Shown here: positions 12,420 to 18,744 of the stretch, piece by piece | Layout: each line of letters starts with the position of its first letter | Position numbering within the stretch: the stretch's first letter is position 1 | Source of the DNA: Saliphagus infecundisoli | Lineage (GTDB): Archaea > Halobacteriota > Halobacteria > Halobacteriales > Natrialbaceae | NCBI RefSeq assembly: GCF_020177375.1 | Contig: NZ_JAIWHV010000002.1 | Span: forward strand, 186,001-250,000 | Length of the DNA stretch: 64,000 bases | Reading direction: 5' to 3' | Translations under genes and position numbers: made by a program | The notes under the pieces: generated by a model | Databases searched by the model: none | Told to the model about the DNA's origin: nothing | Seen by the model: only the letters and a program-made list of their open reading frames with translations

Positions 12420-13178
12420 TTACTGATCGATGATTATTTCTTGTTCAGCGAGGATGTTTTTGTGTTCGTCACGCGCCTTATTGTGGGCCTCAACGTCCCC
12501 TTCGTTTCGATCTGCGAGTTCCTGTAATCGATCTTCTTTCCCATAGAGGATAACGGTATCTCCCGGTTGAATCTCTGTATCAGGATGGGGGGCACCGATA
12601 TAGTCACCATTTCGTTTAATCCCGAGCAGGATCACCCCTTCCTCAGAGAGGTCCAATCCGCTGGCTGTATCATTTGCCAGCCATTCGTCTTCGTTGATCT
12701 CGATTTCGGCGACGCGATATTCACTCTGAAGACCGAGCACCTTCGTGTAATCTTTAATGGCAAGATCCGTCGTCTGGTCAAGCGCCAATTCGATAACCGG
12801 CGTCAATGCTCGATTCAATAGTTGGCTACGAGCGAGAAGAAGAATCCCGACAACGCCACTGATAACGTAGATGAGGGTAAGAAAGTCCTCGCCCTCGGCG
12901 TTGATAAACGAGAGAAGGAGTGTCGCAAGCGCACTCACAATCCCGATGCTTCCGAGTCGGATAAGCCAAATGACAATAGTTCGTCTGCTTGGCTCCGAGA
13001 CCGTAAACTCTGCTTCTTCGGTCGTGTACCCCGCTCCCGAAAATGCTGATGCTGCCTGAAATGAGGCCACGTCCGGTGAGAGACCAGTCATTCGAAGTGC
13101 AATCGCTCCGATCCGAACCACGAATAGTGCGAGGGCAAAGATGATGAAAACGGACAGGATTTGAGTGGTCGCTACCAT
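12420..13178 (-). CDS. Membrane protein with C-terminal TrkA-C (RCK_C) domain
   Basis: 252 residues. Three or four hydrophobic segments (residues 1-30 and about 60-115) are followed by a soluble TrkA-C domain. The latter runs from EYRVAEIEINEDEWLAND through GVILLGIKRNGDYIGAPHPDTEIQPGDTVILYGKEDRLQEL. Such domains bind a small ligand and gate K+ or other ion transport. The start MVATTQILS (ATG 13178) is chosen because the frame upstream is noncoding repeat. It ends in a charged tail. The coding sequence is clearly richer in A/T than its neighbours, and it sits beside mobile-element debris, suggesting acquisition by transfer. Confidence 0.8.
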   Translation of the reverse strand: MVATTQILSVFIIFALALFVVRIGAIALRMTGLSPDVASFQAASAFSGAGYTTEEAEFTVSEPSRRTIVIWLIRLGSIGIVSALATLLLSFINAEGEDFLTLIYVISGVVGILLLARSQLLNRALTPVIELALDQTTDLAIKDYTKVLGLQSEYRVAEIEINEDEWLANDTASGLDLSEEGVILLGIKRNGDYIGAPHPDTEIQPGDTVILYGKEDRLQELADRNEGDVEAHNKARDEHKNILAEQEIIIDQ

Positions 13179-13230
13179 GAGATAGTGTTCTACAGAGAAC
13201 TGTAAAAATACACAGTCCCCATTCAGCAAA

Positions 13231-13726
13231 CGGTAGCGAGGAGCCTCCTTCCTCAACGAGCGACCGACGGGAGCGAGTAGGGTGGAGAGGAATCGCGTTG
13301 CGAAGCTGGACGAAACCGCAAGGCTTAGGCCGTCTCCGCCCGTTATGTGAGATACTGCCGTCCTCGCACAAGCCGGGGTCGGTAGGAGCCACGAGTAAAC
13401 TGGCTCCCGTGGTGCGACGGCGTGGCCGTCGCACCCTATACTCGGGAACGACGACCGCGAACGGGTTCGATCCCCGTCCCCAGTGTTGGGGTAGAGTGAG
13501 AGAACACCGGGAATTAAATCGGCGGGACAATCCACGGAACGGATCCGGTAGGCGGGTCGCAGCAACAACTCCGACCCGCCGTCCGCCCGTGGACGGTAAG
13601 AGGAAGCCGGGCCGCGCCCTTGCATGGGGTTGCGGGGTACAATGTCGTTGCGGTAAAGCCCCGCCCTCAAGGAGTGACCGACCGCCGCAAGGCGGGAGGG
13701 TGCGAGTAGGGCGGGGTAGTTTACCG
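13231..13726. mobile_element. Structured noncoding cassette with two related palindromic ends, probable IS200/IS605-type remnant
   Basis: About 500 bases without a credible reading frame. The right end (13652-13725) is a long palindrome: GGTAAA and CCCCGCCCT pair with AGGGCGGGG and TTTACC. The left end (13232-13292) repeats its interior in the same orientation: CCTCAACGAGCGACCGAC...GAGCGAGTAGGG against CCTCAAGGAGTGACCGAC...TGCGAGTAGGG. Perfect hairpins fill the middle: 13385-13407 (7 bp), 13411-13435 (10 bp), 13461-13477 (5 bp), 13478-13491 (5 bp) and 13551-13580 (9 bp). Same-orientation subterminal palindromes are typical of IS200/IS605 elements, so this may be a non-autonomous derivative carrying an omega-RNA-like transcript. 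No tnpA or tnpB remains. Confidence 0.5.
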
Positions 13727-13755
13727 GGATCGCTATCTTAGCAGACCGTGTGTAA

Positions 13756-13928
13756 CGATAGCTTCGGAGCGTGTCATACAATGGTTCTCAATAGCTACCG
13801 TTCGAAGAGAATAATTTGAATGAAACTCCCAACTACCGAGATCAACGGAGTCAGGCACGATGTGGAGGCTGTATAATCGCCGAGTAGAGGGTGTGAGACG
13901 AATTCTATGACACGCTATCGAGAAGCTA
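13756..13928. mobile_element. MITE-like element with imperfect terminal inverted repeats
   Basis: The left end 13756-13778 contains TAGCTTC-GG-AGCGTGTCATA. The right end 13906-13928 is its inverse, TAGCTTC-TCGAT-AGCGTGTCATA when read on the minus strand. The 11-bp inner block is perfect and the 7-bp outer block is perfect. The 127 bases between are A/T-rich and noncoding. A miniature inverted-repeat element about 170 bases long, ending 36 bases before the rpiA start, fits best. No target-site duplication was found with certainty. Confidence 0.5.
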
Positions 13929-13963
13929 CAACCCTTTTGTCGCCCCCGAACGTCCGTCGAGGC

Positions 13964-14641
13964 ATGAAGGGCGAGGGTGGCTCCGAGGGGGCAAAGCGCC
14001 GGGCGGGCCAACGGGCGGCCCGGGAGGTCGAGTCGGGGTGGGTCGTCGGCCTCGGCACCGGCTCGACGGCCGCCCACGCGATCCGGGCGCTCGAGGACGC
14101 TGACGTCCGAGGGATCCCCACCTCCTACCAGTCCCGGGGGCTGGCGATCGAGGCGGGAGTCCCCCTGACGAGCCTGGACGAGGTCGAGGGGGTCGACCTC
14201 TCGATCGACGGCGCCGACCAGTTCGCCCGCGGGTCGGGCGCGTTGATCAAGGGCGGTGGGGGCGCACACGCACGCGAAAAGATCATCGACGGGGCCGCCG
14301 ACCGGTTCCTCGTCGTCGCCGATCCGACGAAGGCGACCGACGTCCTCGACCGGCCGGTGCCCGTCGAATGCCTCCCCGACGCCCGCCCGGTCGTCGAAAA
14401 CCGGCTTCGGGAGTGTGGCGGCGAGCCCGACCTTCGGGAGGCCGCGGGGAAAGACGGCCCGGTGATCACCGACAACGGGAACCTCCTGATCGACTGTGCG
14501 TTCGGCGCCATCGAGGACCCCGGCGGGCTGGCGACCCGGCTGTCGGCGATCCCGGGGGTCGTCGAACACGGCCTCTTCGTCGACCTCGCCGACACGGTCT
14601 ACGTCGGAATCGAGGAGGGGGTCGAACGGATCGACTACTAG
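13964..14641 (+). CDS. rpiA: Ribose-5-phosphate isomerase A
   Basis: 225 residues. It interconverts ribose 5-phosphate and ribulose 5-phosphate for nucleotide synthesis. Family motifs in order: GLGTGSTAAHAI (phosphate loop), SYQSRGLAIEAGVPL, LSIDGADQF (catalytic Asp), KGGGGAHAREKI (catalytic Glu region), and VITDNGNLLIDC. ATG 13964 gives the family N-terminus; the frame upstream runs into the MITE-like element. Its stop overlaps the stop region of the convergent Rieske gene by four bases. A T-rich stretch CCTTTTGT at 13933-13940 is a weak box A candidate directly beyond the element. Confidence 0.95.
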   Translation: MKGEGGSEGAKRRAGQRAAREVESGWVVGLGTGSTAAHAIRALEDADVRGIPTSYQSRGLAIEAGVPLTSLDEVEGVDLSIDGADQFARGSGALIKGGGGAHAREKIIDGAADRFLVVADPTKATDVLDRPVPVECLPDARPVVENRLRECGGEPDLREAAGKDGPVITDNGNLLIDCAFGAIEDPGGLATRLSAIPGVVEHGLFVDLADTVYVGIEEGVERIDY

Positions 14642-15078
14642 AAGCCGATGTGGGAGGTCGACCCCGGCATATCGTCGTCCCCGTCGTCGCCGTCACCGCT
14701 TCCGATCCCGCCGGCGTGGCGGAACCGGGCGTCCTCGTCGACGAGGTAGACCGAGCCGAGTTCGACGACCGTCTCGACCGGCCTGAGGGTAGTCCCGGCA
14801 GCCTCGCCGTTGTCACAGTCGCCCGTACAGGGCTCGAACAGCGAGCCGTGGCGGGGACAGACGATCCCCCCCTCGCGGATCGTCGCGCCGAAGCCCGGAT
14901 CGAGACGCTGGGCCTCGTGGGGGCAGACGTTGACCCAGGCCTCGACCTCGGCGCCGTCGTCCTCGCAGGGCACCAGGATGACCTCCTCGCGATCCCCATG
15001 TCGGTCCTCGATGGTAAAGAGCCACGACCCCTCCTCGCGGACGGTCTCGACCGCCGTCAGTCGCGTGCGTTCGGCCAC
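14638..15078 (-). CDS. Rieske [2Fe-2S] ferredoxin-type protein
   Basis: 146 residues, soluble. The cluster ligands are clear: C-P-H (CPHEAQRLD) and C-P-R-H (CPRHGSLFEP). The two boxes are separated by the usual glycine-rich spacer, and the fold matches stand-alone Rieske ferredoxins rather than oxygenase alpha subunits or cytochrome bc1 proteins, since no membrane anchor is present. It likely passes electrons to an oxygenase or reductase encoded elsewhere. The C-terminal 20 residues are a Gly/Asp-rich tail (GGIGSGDGDDGDDDMPG). Confidence 0.9.
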   Translation of the reverse strand: MAERTRLTAVETVREEGSWLFTIEDRHGDREEVILVPCEDDGAEVEAWVNVCPHEAQRLDPGFGATIREGGIVCPRHGSLFEPCTGDCDNGEAAGTTLRPVETVVELGSVYLVDEDARFRHAGGIGSGDGDDGDDDMPGSTSHIGF

Positions 15079-15102
15079 GCCCGGGCAGTGGGTCCCGCCG
15101 AT

Positions 15103-15504
15103 TCAAAACGTTCCGGTCTCCTCGGGAGCGTCGGCTCGTCCCGCGAGCGCGGCGAGCAGGTAGACCGCTCCGAGCAGGCGCGCGAACGGCCGGACCCAGG
15201 GTTTGAGCTCGATCTCCCCGGCGTTCTCGTAGGCGGCCCCGAGGGCGACCGCGAGGGTCCGGTCCGGGGCAAGCGCCAGCGGGAGGCCGACGACCGCGAG
15301 CAGCCGACGGGCCGACGCCGGCACGGCACCCCGAAGGGCGAGGCGGACGAAGAGGAATCCCTCGAGGCGGGCGATCGGGACCGTCCACCGGCGAATGCGG
15401 GCCCGTTCGGGGTTCTCGAAGGCGAGCCGTTCGCCCCACTCCACGAGCCGGTTCGGCGCGACGATTTCGACGAGGCCGACGACGACGAGGAACGGACGGT
15501 ACAT
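15103..15504 (-). CDS. Haloarchaeal membrane protein of unknown function
   Basis: 133 residues starting MYRPFLVVVGLVEIVAPNRLVEWGERLAFENPE. It has an N-terminal hydrophobic segment, a middle segment around RLLAVVGLPLALA and a C-terminal segment LLGAVYLLAALAG. The phrase PNRLVEWGERLAFENPERARIR looks like a conserved re-entrant or amphipathic stretch. I do not recognise a function. Its end lies 24 bases from the upstream start of the Rieske gene in the same direction, so the two may be co-transcribed. Confidence 0.65.
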   Translation of the reverse strand: MYRPFLVVVGLVEIVAPNRLVEWGERLAFENPERARIRRWTVPIARLEGFLFVRLALRGAVPASARRLLAVVGLPLALAPDRTLAVALGAAYENAGEIELKPWVRPFARLLGAVYLLAALAGRADAPEETGTF

Positions 15505-15606
15505 ACCTCTCCTACGGGCGCCGTCGACAAAAGCGGTTCCGCGCGGCCCGCCGTCGACAGCGGCCGCTGGCGGGTTCACGCGCGAAAAAACGGGGACTCG
15601 ACGACC

Positions 15607-15774
15607 TTACAGGTCGCGGGGCTGGACCGTCTTCCGGTCGTTGTCCTCGGCGCGTCGGGCAGCGTCGGAGAGCAGTTCGTCGACTTCCTCGTCGAGGGCG
15701 TCGTAGAAGTCCGAGGCGACGTTCTTGTCATCGAGCGCTTCCTTGACGGCGGCTTTGACGATAAGGTCTGCCAT
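15607..15774 (-). CDS. Small histone-fold protein (DUF1931-like)
   Basis: Only 55 residues: MADLIVKAAVKEALDD, then FYDALDEEVDELLSDAARRAEDNDRKTV and QPRDL. This is the helix-strand-helix core of an archaeal histone or CBF/NF-Y fold, with the RKTVQPRDL ending that in histones forms loop 2 and begins the last helix. It is strongly conserved in haloarchaea as I know them. It may dimerise and bind DNA, or act as a partner in a larger histone-fold complex. ATG 15774 is preceded by GGAGG with a 6-base spacing and by a TTTATAAG box 25-32 bases upstream. Confidence 0.85.
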   Translation of the reverse strand: MADLIVKAAVKEALDDKNVASDFYDALDEEVDELLSDAARRAEDNDRKTVQPRDL

Positions 15775-15798
15775 ACGATACCTCCTTTCCGTTTCCAG

Positions 15799-15806
15799 CT
15801 TATAAA
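15799..15806 (-). promoter_or_regulatory. TATA box of the histone-fold gene
   Basis: TTTATAAG on the minus strand, centred about 29 bases from ATG 15774, predicts a transcript starting almost at the start codon (leaderless). The GGAGG at 15781-15785 would then lie outside the transcript. Confidence 0.7.
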
Positions 15807-15875
15807 CGTTCTGTTTACATGCCGGATAGCGGGCGTCTCGCGGGCTCCCACGGCGATCTACCGGCTCCTGCCACC

Positions 15876-15888
15876 ATAAAGTATATAC
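15876..15888 (+). promoter_or_regulatory. TATA box upstream of larB
   Basis: ATAAAGTATATAC is a strong archaeal box A on the plus strand, back to back with the histone-fold promoter. Transcription would begin near 15908, about 105 bases before the preferred larB start. Confidence 0.6.
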
Positions 15889-16012
15889 GATGATGGTGGC
15901 ACCGGCCGGAACGATCCGTCCGACCGCTCTGACCGGCCGCGATCGCCCGTCCGAGCCGCTCGCGCGCGCCACGGTCCGACGGATTCGAGTAGGCGCGGAC
16001 CCGAGACGCGCT

Positions 16013-16765
16013 ATGCGCGACATCCTCGAAGCCGTCGCGGCGGGCGAGCTCTCGCCGGTCCGCGCGGAGGCGGAGCTAGCGGGGTACGTCACCGGCGAGG
16101 CCGGGCGGTTCGACGCCGCACGGGGGGAACGCCGAGGGATCCCCGAGGCCATCCTCGCGGAGGGAAAGACGCCCGAACAGGTCGCCTCGCTTGCGGCGAC
16201 CGCCGTCGAGACGACCGGACGGGCACTGATTACCCGAATCGACGACGAGGGGGCCGCGGCGGTCGAGGACCGTTTCGCCGGCGGGGACGCCACCCGAGAG
16301 CGGCGGGGATCGACGCTCGTGGTCCGCGGAGCCGACCGCGAGCCCGCCGAACTCGCGGCGACGGTGGGGCTCGTGACCGCGGGGACGGTCGACGGCCCCG
16401 TCGCCGACGAGGCCGAGGTGGTCTGTGCGGACGCCGGCGCGTCGGTCGACCGGATCGACGACGTCGGGGTTGCCGCCCTCGATCGGACCCTGGACCAGGT
16501 CGACCGGCTGTCGCGGGCTGACGTCCTGATCGTCTGTGCGGGCCGGGAGGGCGCTCTGCCGACAGTGATCGCGGGGCTGGTCGACACCCCGGTCATCGGC
16601 GTTCCCGTCTCCAGTGGGTACGGGTTCGGCGGCGACGGGCGGGCGGCGCTTTCGGGGATGCTCCAGTCGTGTACCGTCCTCTCGGTGGTCAACGTCGATG
16701 CGGGGTTCGTCGCGGGCTGTCAGGCGGTCCTGATCGCCCGGGCGATCGATGGCGCCGGCGAGTGA
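16013..16765 (+). CDS. larB: LarB, nickel-pincer cofactor synthase
   Basis: 250 residues. LarB carboxylates and hydrolyses nicotinic acid adenine dinucleotide to pyridinium-3,5-biscarboxylic acid mononucleotide, the first step toward the nickel-pincer nucleotide of lactate racemase-type enzymes. Recognised blocks: [42 protein letters not shown], then the PurE-like core [33 protein letters not shown] (seen here as LIVCAGREG). ATG 16013 fits the family start. No larC or larE lies in the window. Upstream in-frame starts at 15890 and 15893 exist but lack conserved sequence. Confidence 0.88.
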   Translation: [250 protein letters not shown]

Positions 16766-16820
16766 GGGTATCGAGAAAAAATCCTCCCGGAAGGAAAAAA
16801 CCGGGTCGAATTTGGGAAAG

Positions 16821-16830
16821 AGTATTTAAT
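16821..16830 (+). promoter_or_regulatory. TATA box of the 49-residue zinc-finger gene
   Basis: AGTATTTAAT preceded by a GGGAAAG BRE-like block. It predicts a transcript start near 16852, at the first base of the leader hairpin 16851-16870. Confidence 0.65.
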
Positions 16831-16850
16831 CCTACGCCGAGTAGTTCGAC

Positions 16851-16870
16851 GTGCCGGTGACGCCCGGCAC
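16851..16870 (+). promoter_or_regulatory. Leader hairpin just before the zinc-finger start codon
   Basis: GTGCCGG-TGACGC-CCGGCAC forms a perfect 7-bp stem. Only GACC separates it from ATG 16875, and the predicted transcript begins at its first base, so the mRNA would carry a capped-looking 5' hairpin and no Shine-Dalgarno. Confidence 0.55.
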
Positions 16871-16874
16871 GACC

Positions 16875-17024
16875 ATGCCCGAGTGCAACCACTGTGGTGC
16901 GCACGTCTCCGAACGGTTCGTGCGGGTCTTCTCCGACGAGACGGGGGAGGTCCACGCGTGTACGGCCTGCTCGGCGAACGCGGGAATCGCCGAAGTGGCC
17001 CGGGAACGTGCCCGGAGCACCTGA
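16875..17024 (+). CDS. 49-residue zinc-finger microprotein
   Basis: Reads [19 protein letters not shown], then [19 protein letters not shown] and [11 protein letters not shown]. Two CxxC knuckles (C4/C7 and C29/C32) should bind one zinc, and the basic helix [10 protein letters not shown] follows. Similar proteins are common in haloarchaea, and I recognise the family pattern without a known function. The promoter and leader hairpin described just upstream support it as a real gene. It lies between larB and the GIY-YIG gene, all on the plus strand. Confidence 0.8.
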   Translation: MPECNHCGAHVSERFVRVFSDETGEVHACTACSANAGIAEVARERARST

Positions 17025-17104
17025 CCCTCCAGGACGCACCGCCGTCGATTACCACGCGCCCCCACGCCGCGACGCTTTTTGGCCCGCCGGATCCACACAC
17101 CGAC

Positions 17105-17356
17105 ATGAGCGCTTCCCACGTCGTCTACGTCCTCTCGTGTGCCGACGACAGCCTCTACACCGGTTACACGACCGATCTTGAACGTCGGGTCGCCGAACAC
17201 AACGCGGGCGAGGGCGCGAAGTACACCCGCGGCCGGACGCCGGTCGCGGTCGTCCACAGCGAGTCCCACGAGTCGCGGTCGGCGGCGCTCTCGAGGGAGT
17301 ACGAGATCAAGCAGCTGAGCCGGGCCCGGAAGCTGGAACTGGTCGGCGGCGAGTAG
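17105..17356 (+). CDS. GIY-YIG domain protein (UPF0213/YhbQ type)
   Basis: 83 residues comprising a single GIY-YIG nuclease-like domain. [31 protein letters not shown] holds the Y...YTG pair and the catalytic-type arginine, and [12 protein letters not shown]...[18 protein letters not shown] provides the Glu/Lys end. These stand-alone proteins may nick DNA or act in repair, but roles are poorly defined. ATG 17105 sits directly before the domain. Its stop is one base from the stop region of the convergent flavoprotein gene. Confidence 0.9.
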   Translation: MSASHVVYVLSCADDSLYTGYTTDLERRVAEHNAGEGAKYTRGRTPVAVVHSESHESRSAALSREYEIKQLSRARKLELVGGE

Positions 17357-17357
17357 A

Positions 17358-17948
17358 TCAGTCGTCGGCCGCGGCCCGCGAGGTCGTCACGTCGGGTTCG
17401 ATGAAGGCGTACTCCGCGAGCATCCGGCCGAGCTTCTCGACGCGCTCCTGGAGATCGGGGTCGACGAACCGACGGCCGTCGATCGCGTCCGGATCGGCCT
17501 CGAACTCGCCGGAGGCCCCGCGGATGCCGACCTGGTGGGGGAGCACCCAACCATGCACTCCTCGAACCGTGATCCGGAGGTGGTCGAGCGTCGACCCGTA
17601 GGAACCCCCGCCCGCCGAAGCCAGCAGCCCGACGGTGGTGTCCTCGAACTCGTCGAAGCCACAGTAGTCGTGGAAGTTCTTCAGTGCACCCGAGTACGAG
17701 CTGTGGTAGACGGGGGTGCCGAGCGCGACGGCGTCGGCCTCCCGGACGATCCGCATCGCCTCCTCGCCGTCGCCCTGGCCGTCGACGTCGGGGTCGTAGA
17801 CCGGAAGGTCGTACTTCCGGAGGTCCAACAGCTCGGTCTCCGCGCCGGCCTCCGCGGCGGCCCGGAGGGCGTACTGGAGGGCGGTTCGGGTGGTGCTCTC
17901 GTCGCGGAGGCTTCCGCTTACCGCGACGACGCGTGGGGCCGAACTCAT
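17358..17948 (-). CDS. NADPH-dependent FMN reductase family protein
   Basis: 196 residues, flavodoxin-like fold. The phosphate-binding loop SGSLRDESTTRTAL is at the N-terminus, LLDLRKYDLPVYDPD follows, and ADAVALGTPVYHSSYSGALKNFHDY is the flavin-ring region of this family. It probably reduces FMN, quinones, chromate or azo compounds using NAD(P)H. ATG 17948 places the loop at residues 10-23. The true substrate is unknown. Confidence 0.9.
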   Translation of the reverse strand: MSSAPRVVAVSGSLRDESTTRTALQYALRAAAEAGAETELLDLRKYDLPVYDPDVDGQGDGEEAMRIVREADAVALGTPVYHSSYSGALKNFHDYCGFDEFEDTTVGLLASAGGGSYGSTLDHLRITVRGVHGWVLPHQVGIRGASGEFEADPDAIDGRRFVDPDLQERVEKLGRMLAEYAFIEPDVTTSRAAADD

Positions 17949-18072
17949 ACCTCGAACTACCGGTCCGGACCGGAAAACGCCGTCGGATCCCGGGGACAGT
18001 TCGAGGACGGGCGCTCGACAGTGCCCGATCATTTTCCGACAGGGCTATCCTGGGCGACGGGCCAGAGCGGAC

Positions 18073-18648
18073 ATGGAACCCGTCTCCGGACCCACGAGGC
18101 GTCAGGTCGCCCTCGGCGTCGCCACCCTCGCGGCCGGCCTCGCCGGCTGTCTCGGCAGTCTCACCGACGACGGCGGCCACGAGCACGAACACGACGATCC
18201 CCCCTGGGAGTGGGGCGGGTCGTACGAACTCGAGTCAGGGGTCTACACCTACACGTATCACGAGGGACCCGACCCGGAGATGGACCTCGCGTTCGTCCCC
18301 GCCGAGGAATCCGACGACCACGGCCTCTTTCATGCGGGGGAGACGGCGACGGAACTGTTCGAGGCCGACGACGCGGACACGGTCGTTTCCGACGGCGACG
18401 CGATACGACCCTCCTCTGAGACGCTGTATCGCATCGAGTTCGAGTCCGCCGGCGAAACGACGATCGAGTTGCGCGTCGGTTCGGACGGGCCCTATTCGAT
18501 GTTCACCGCCCACGTCCCCGACGAGTTCGACGCGAAACTCCGCGCTCCGGCCGGCGACGAGATGGCGCCGGAGGCGACCGAACTGCGTTCGGGCCACGAC
18601 CACGGGAACGACGATCACGACCACGAAAACGACAGCCACGATCACTGA
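18073..18648 (+). CDS. Tat-type lipoprotein with histidine-rich ends
   Basis: 191 residues. The signal TRRQVALGVATLAAGLAGC carries a twin arginine and a lipobox ending at Cys, so it is probably exported folded and lipid-anchored. The mature N-terminus has HEHEHDD, and the C-terminus is GHDHGNDDHDHENDSHDH, both suited to binding Zn, Cu or Ni. The middle (residues about 45-165) is a beta-rich domain of unknown family with ETLYRIEFESAGETTIELRV. It could be a periplasm-side metal carrier, but no metal transporter is adjacent. Confidence 0.75.
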   Translation: MEPVSGPTRRQVALGVATLAAGLAGCLGSLTDDGGHEHEHDDPPWEWGGSYELESGVYTYTYHEGPDPEMDLAFVPAEESDDHGLFHAGETATELFEADDADTVVSDGDAIRPSSETLYRIEFESAGETTIELRVGSDGPYSMFTAHVPDEFDAKLRAPAGDEMAPEATELRSGHDHGNDDHDHENDSHDH

Positions 18649-18744
18649 CGACCGACCGGTCGGTCCGGCAGCAACTCCGACCGGCCGGGCCGGGACGAGC
18701 ACGCGTGCGTCGCCTTTTTCGCACCGCGTTGCGAGTGAGAAGAC

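Noticed and set aside
13385-13491. A tRNA gene inside the structured cassette, suggested by the TTCGATC loop
   Set aside because: No 7-bp acceptor stem, and no anticodon stem-loop of the right size. The 10-bp hairpin does not fit a D- or anticodon arm.
13231-13726. RNase P RNA or 7S RNA
   Set aside because: The conserved P4 core sequences of RNase P and the SRP-binding loop motifs were not found on either strand.
12826-13781. Long minus-strand open frames across the cassette as proteins
   Set aside because: Low-complexity Arg/Ser composition and opposing hairpins indicate noncoding GC-rich sequence. The real gene begins at 13178.
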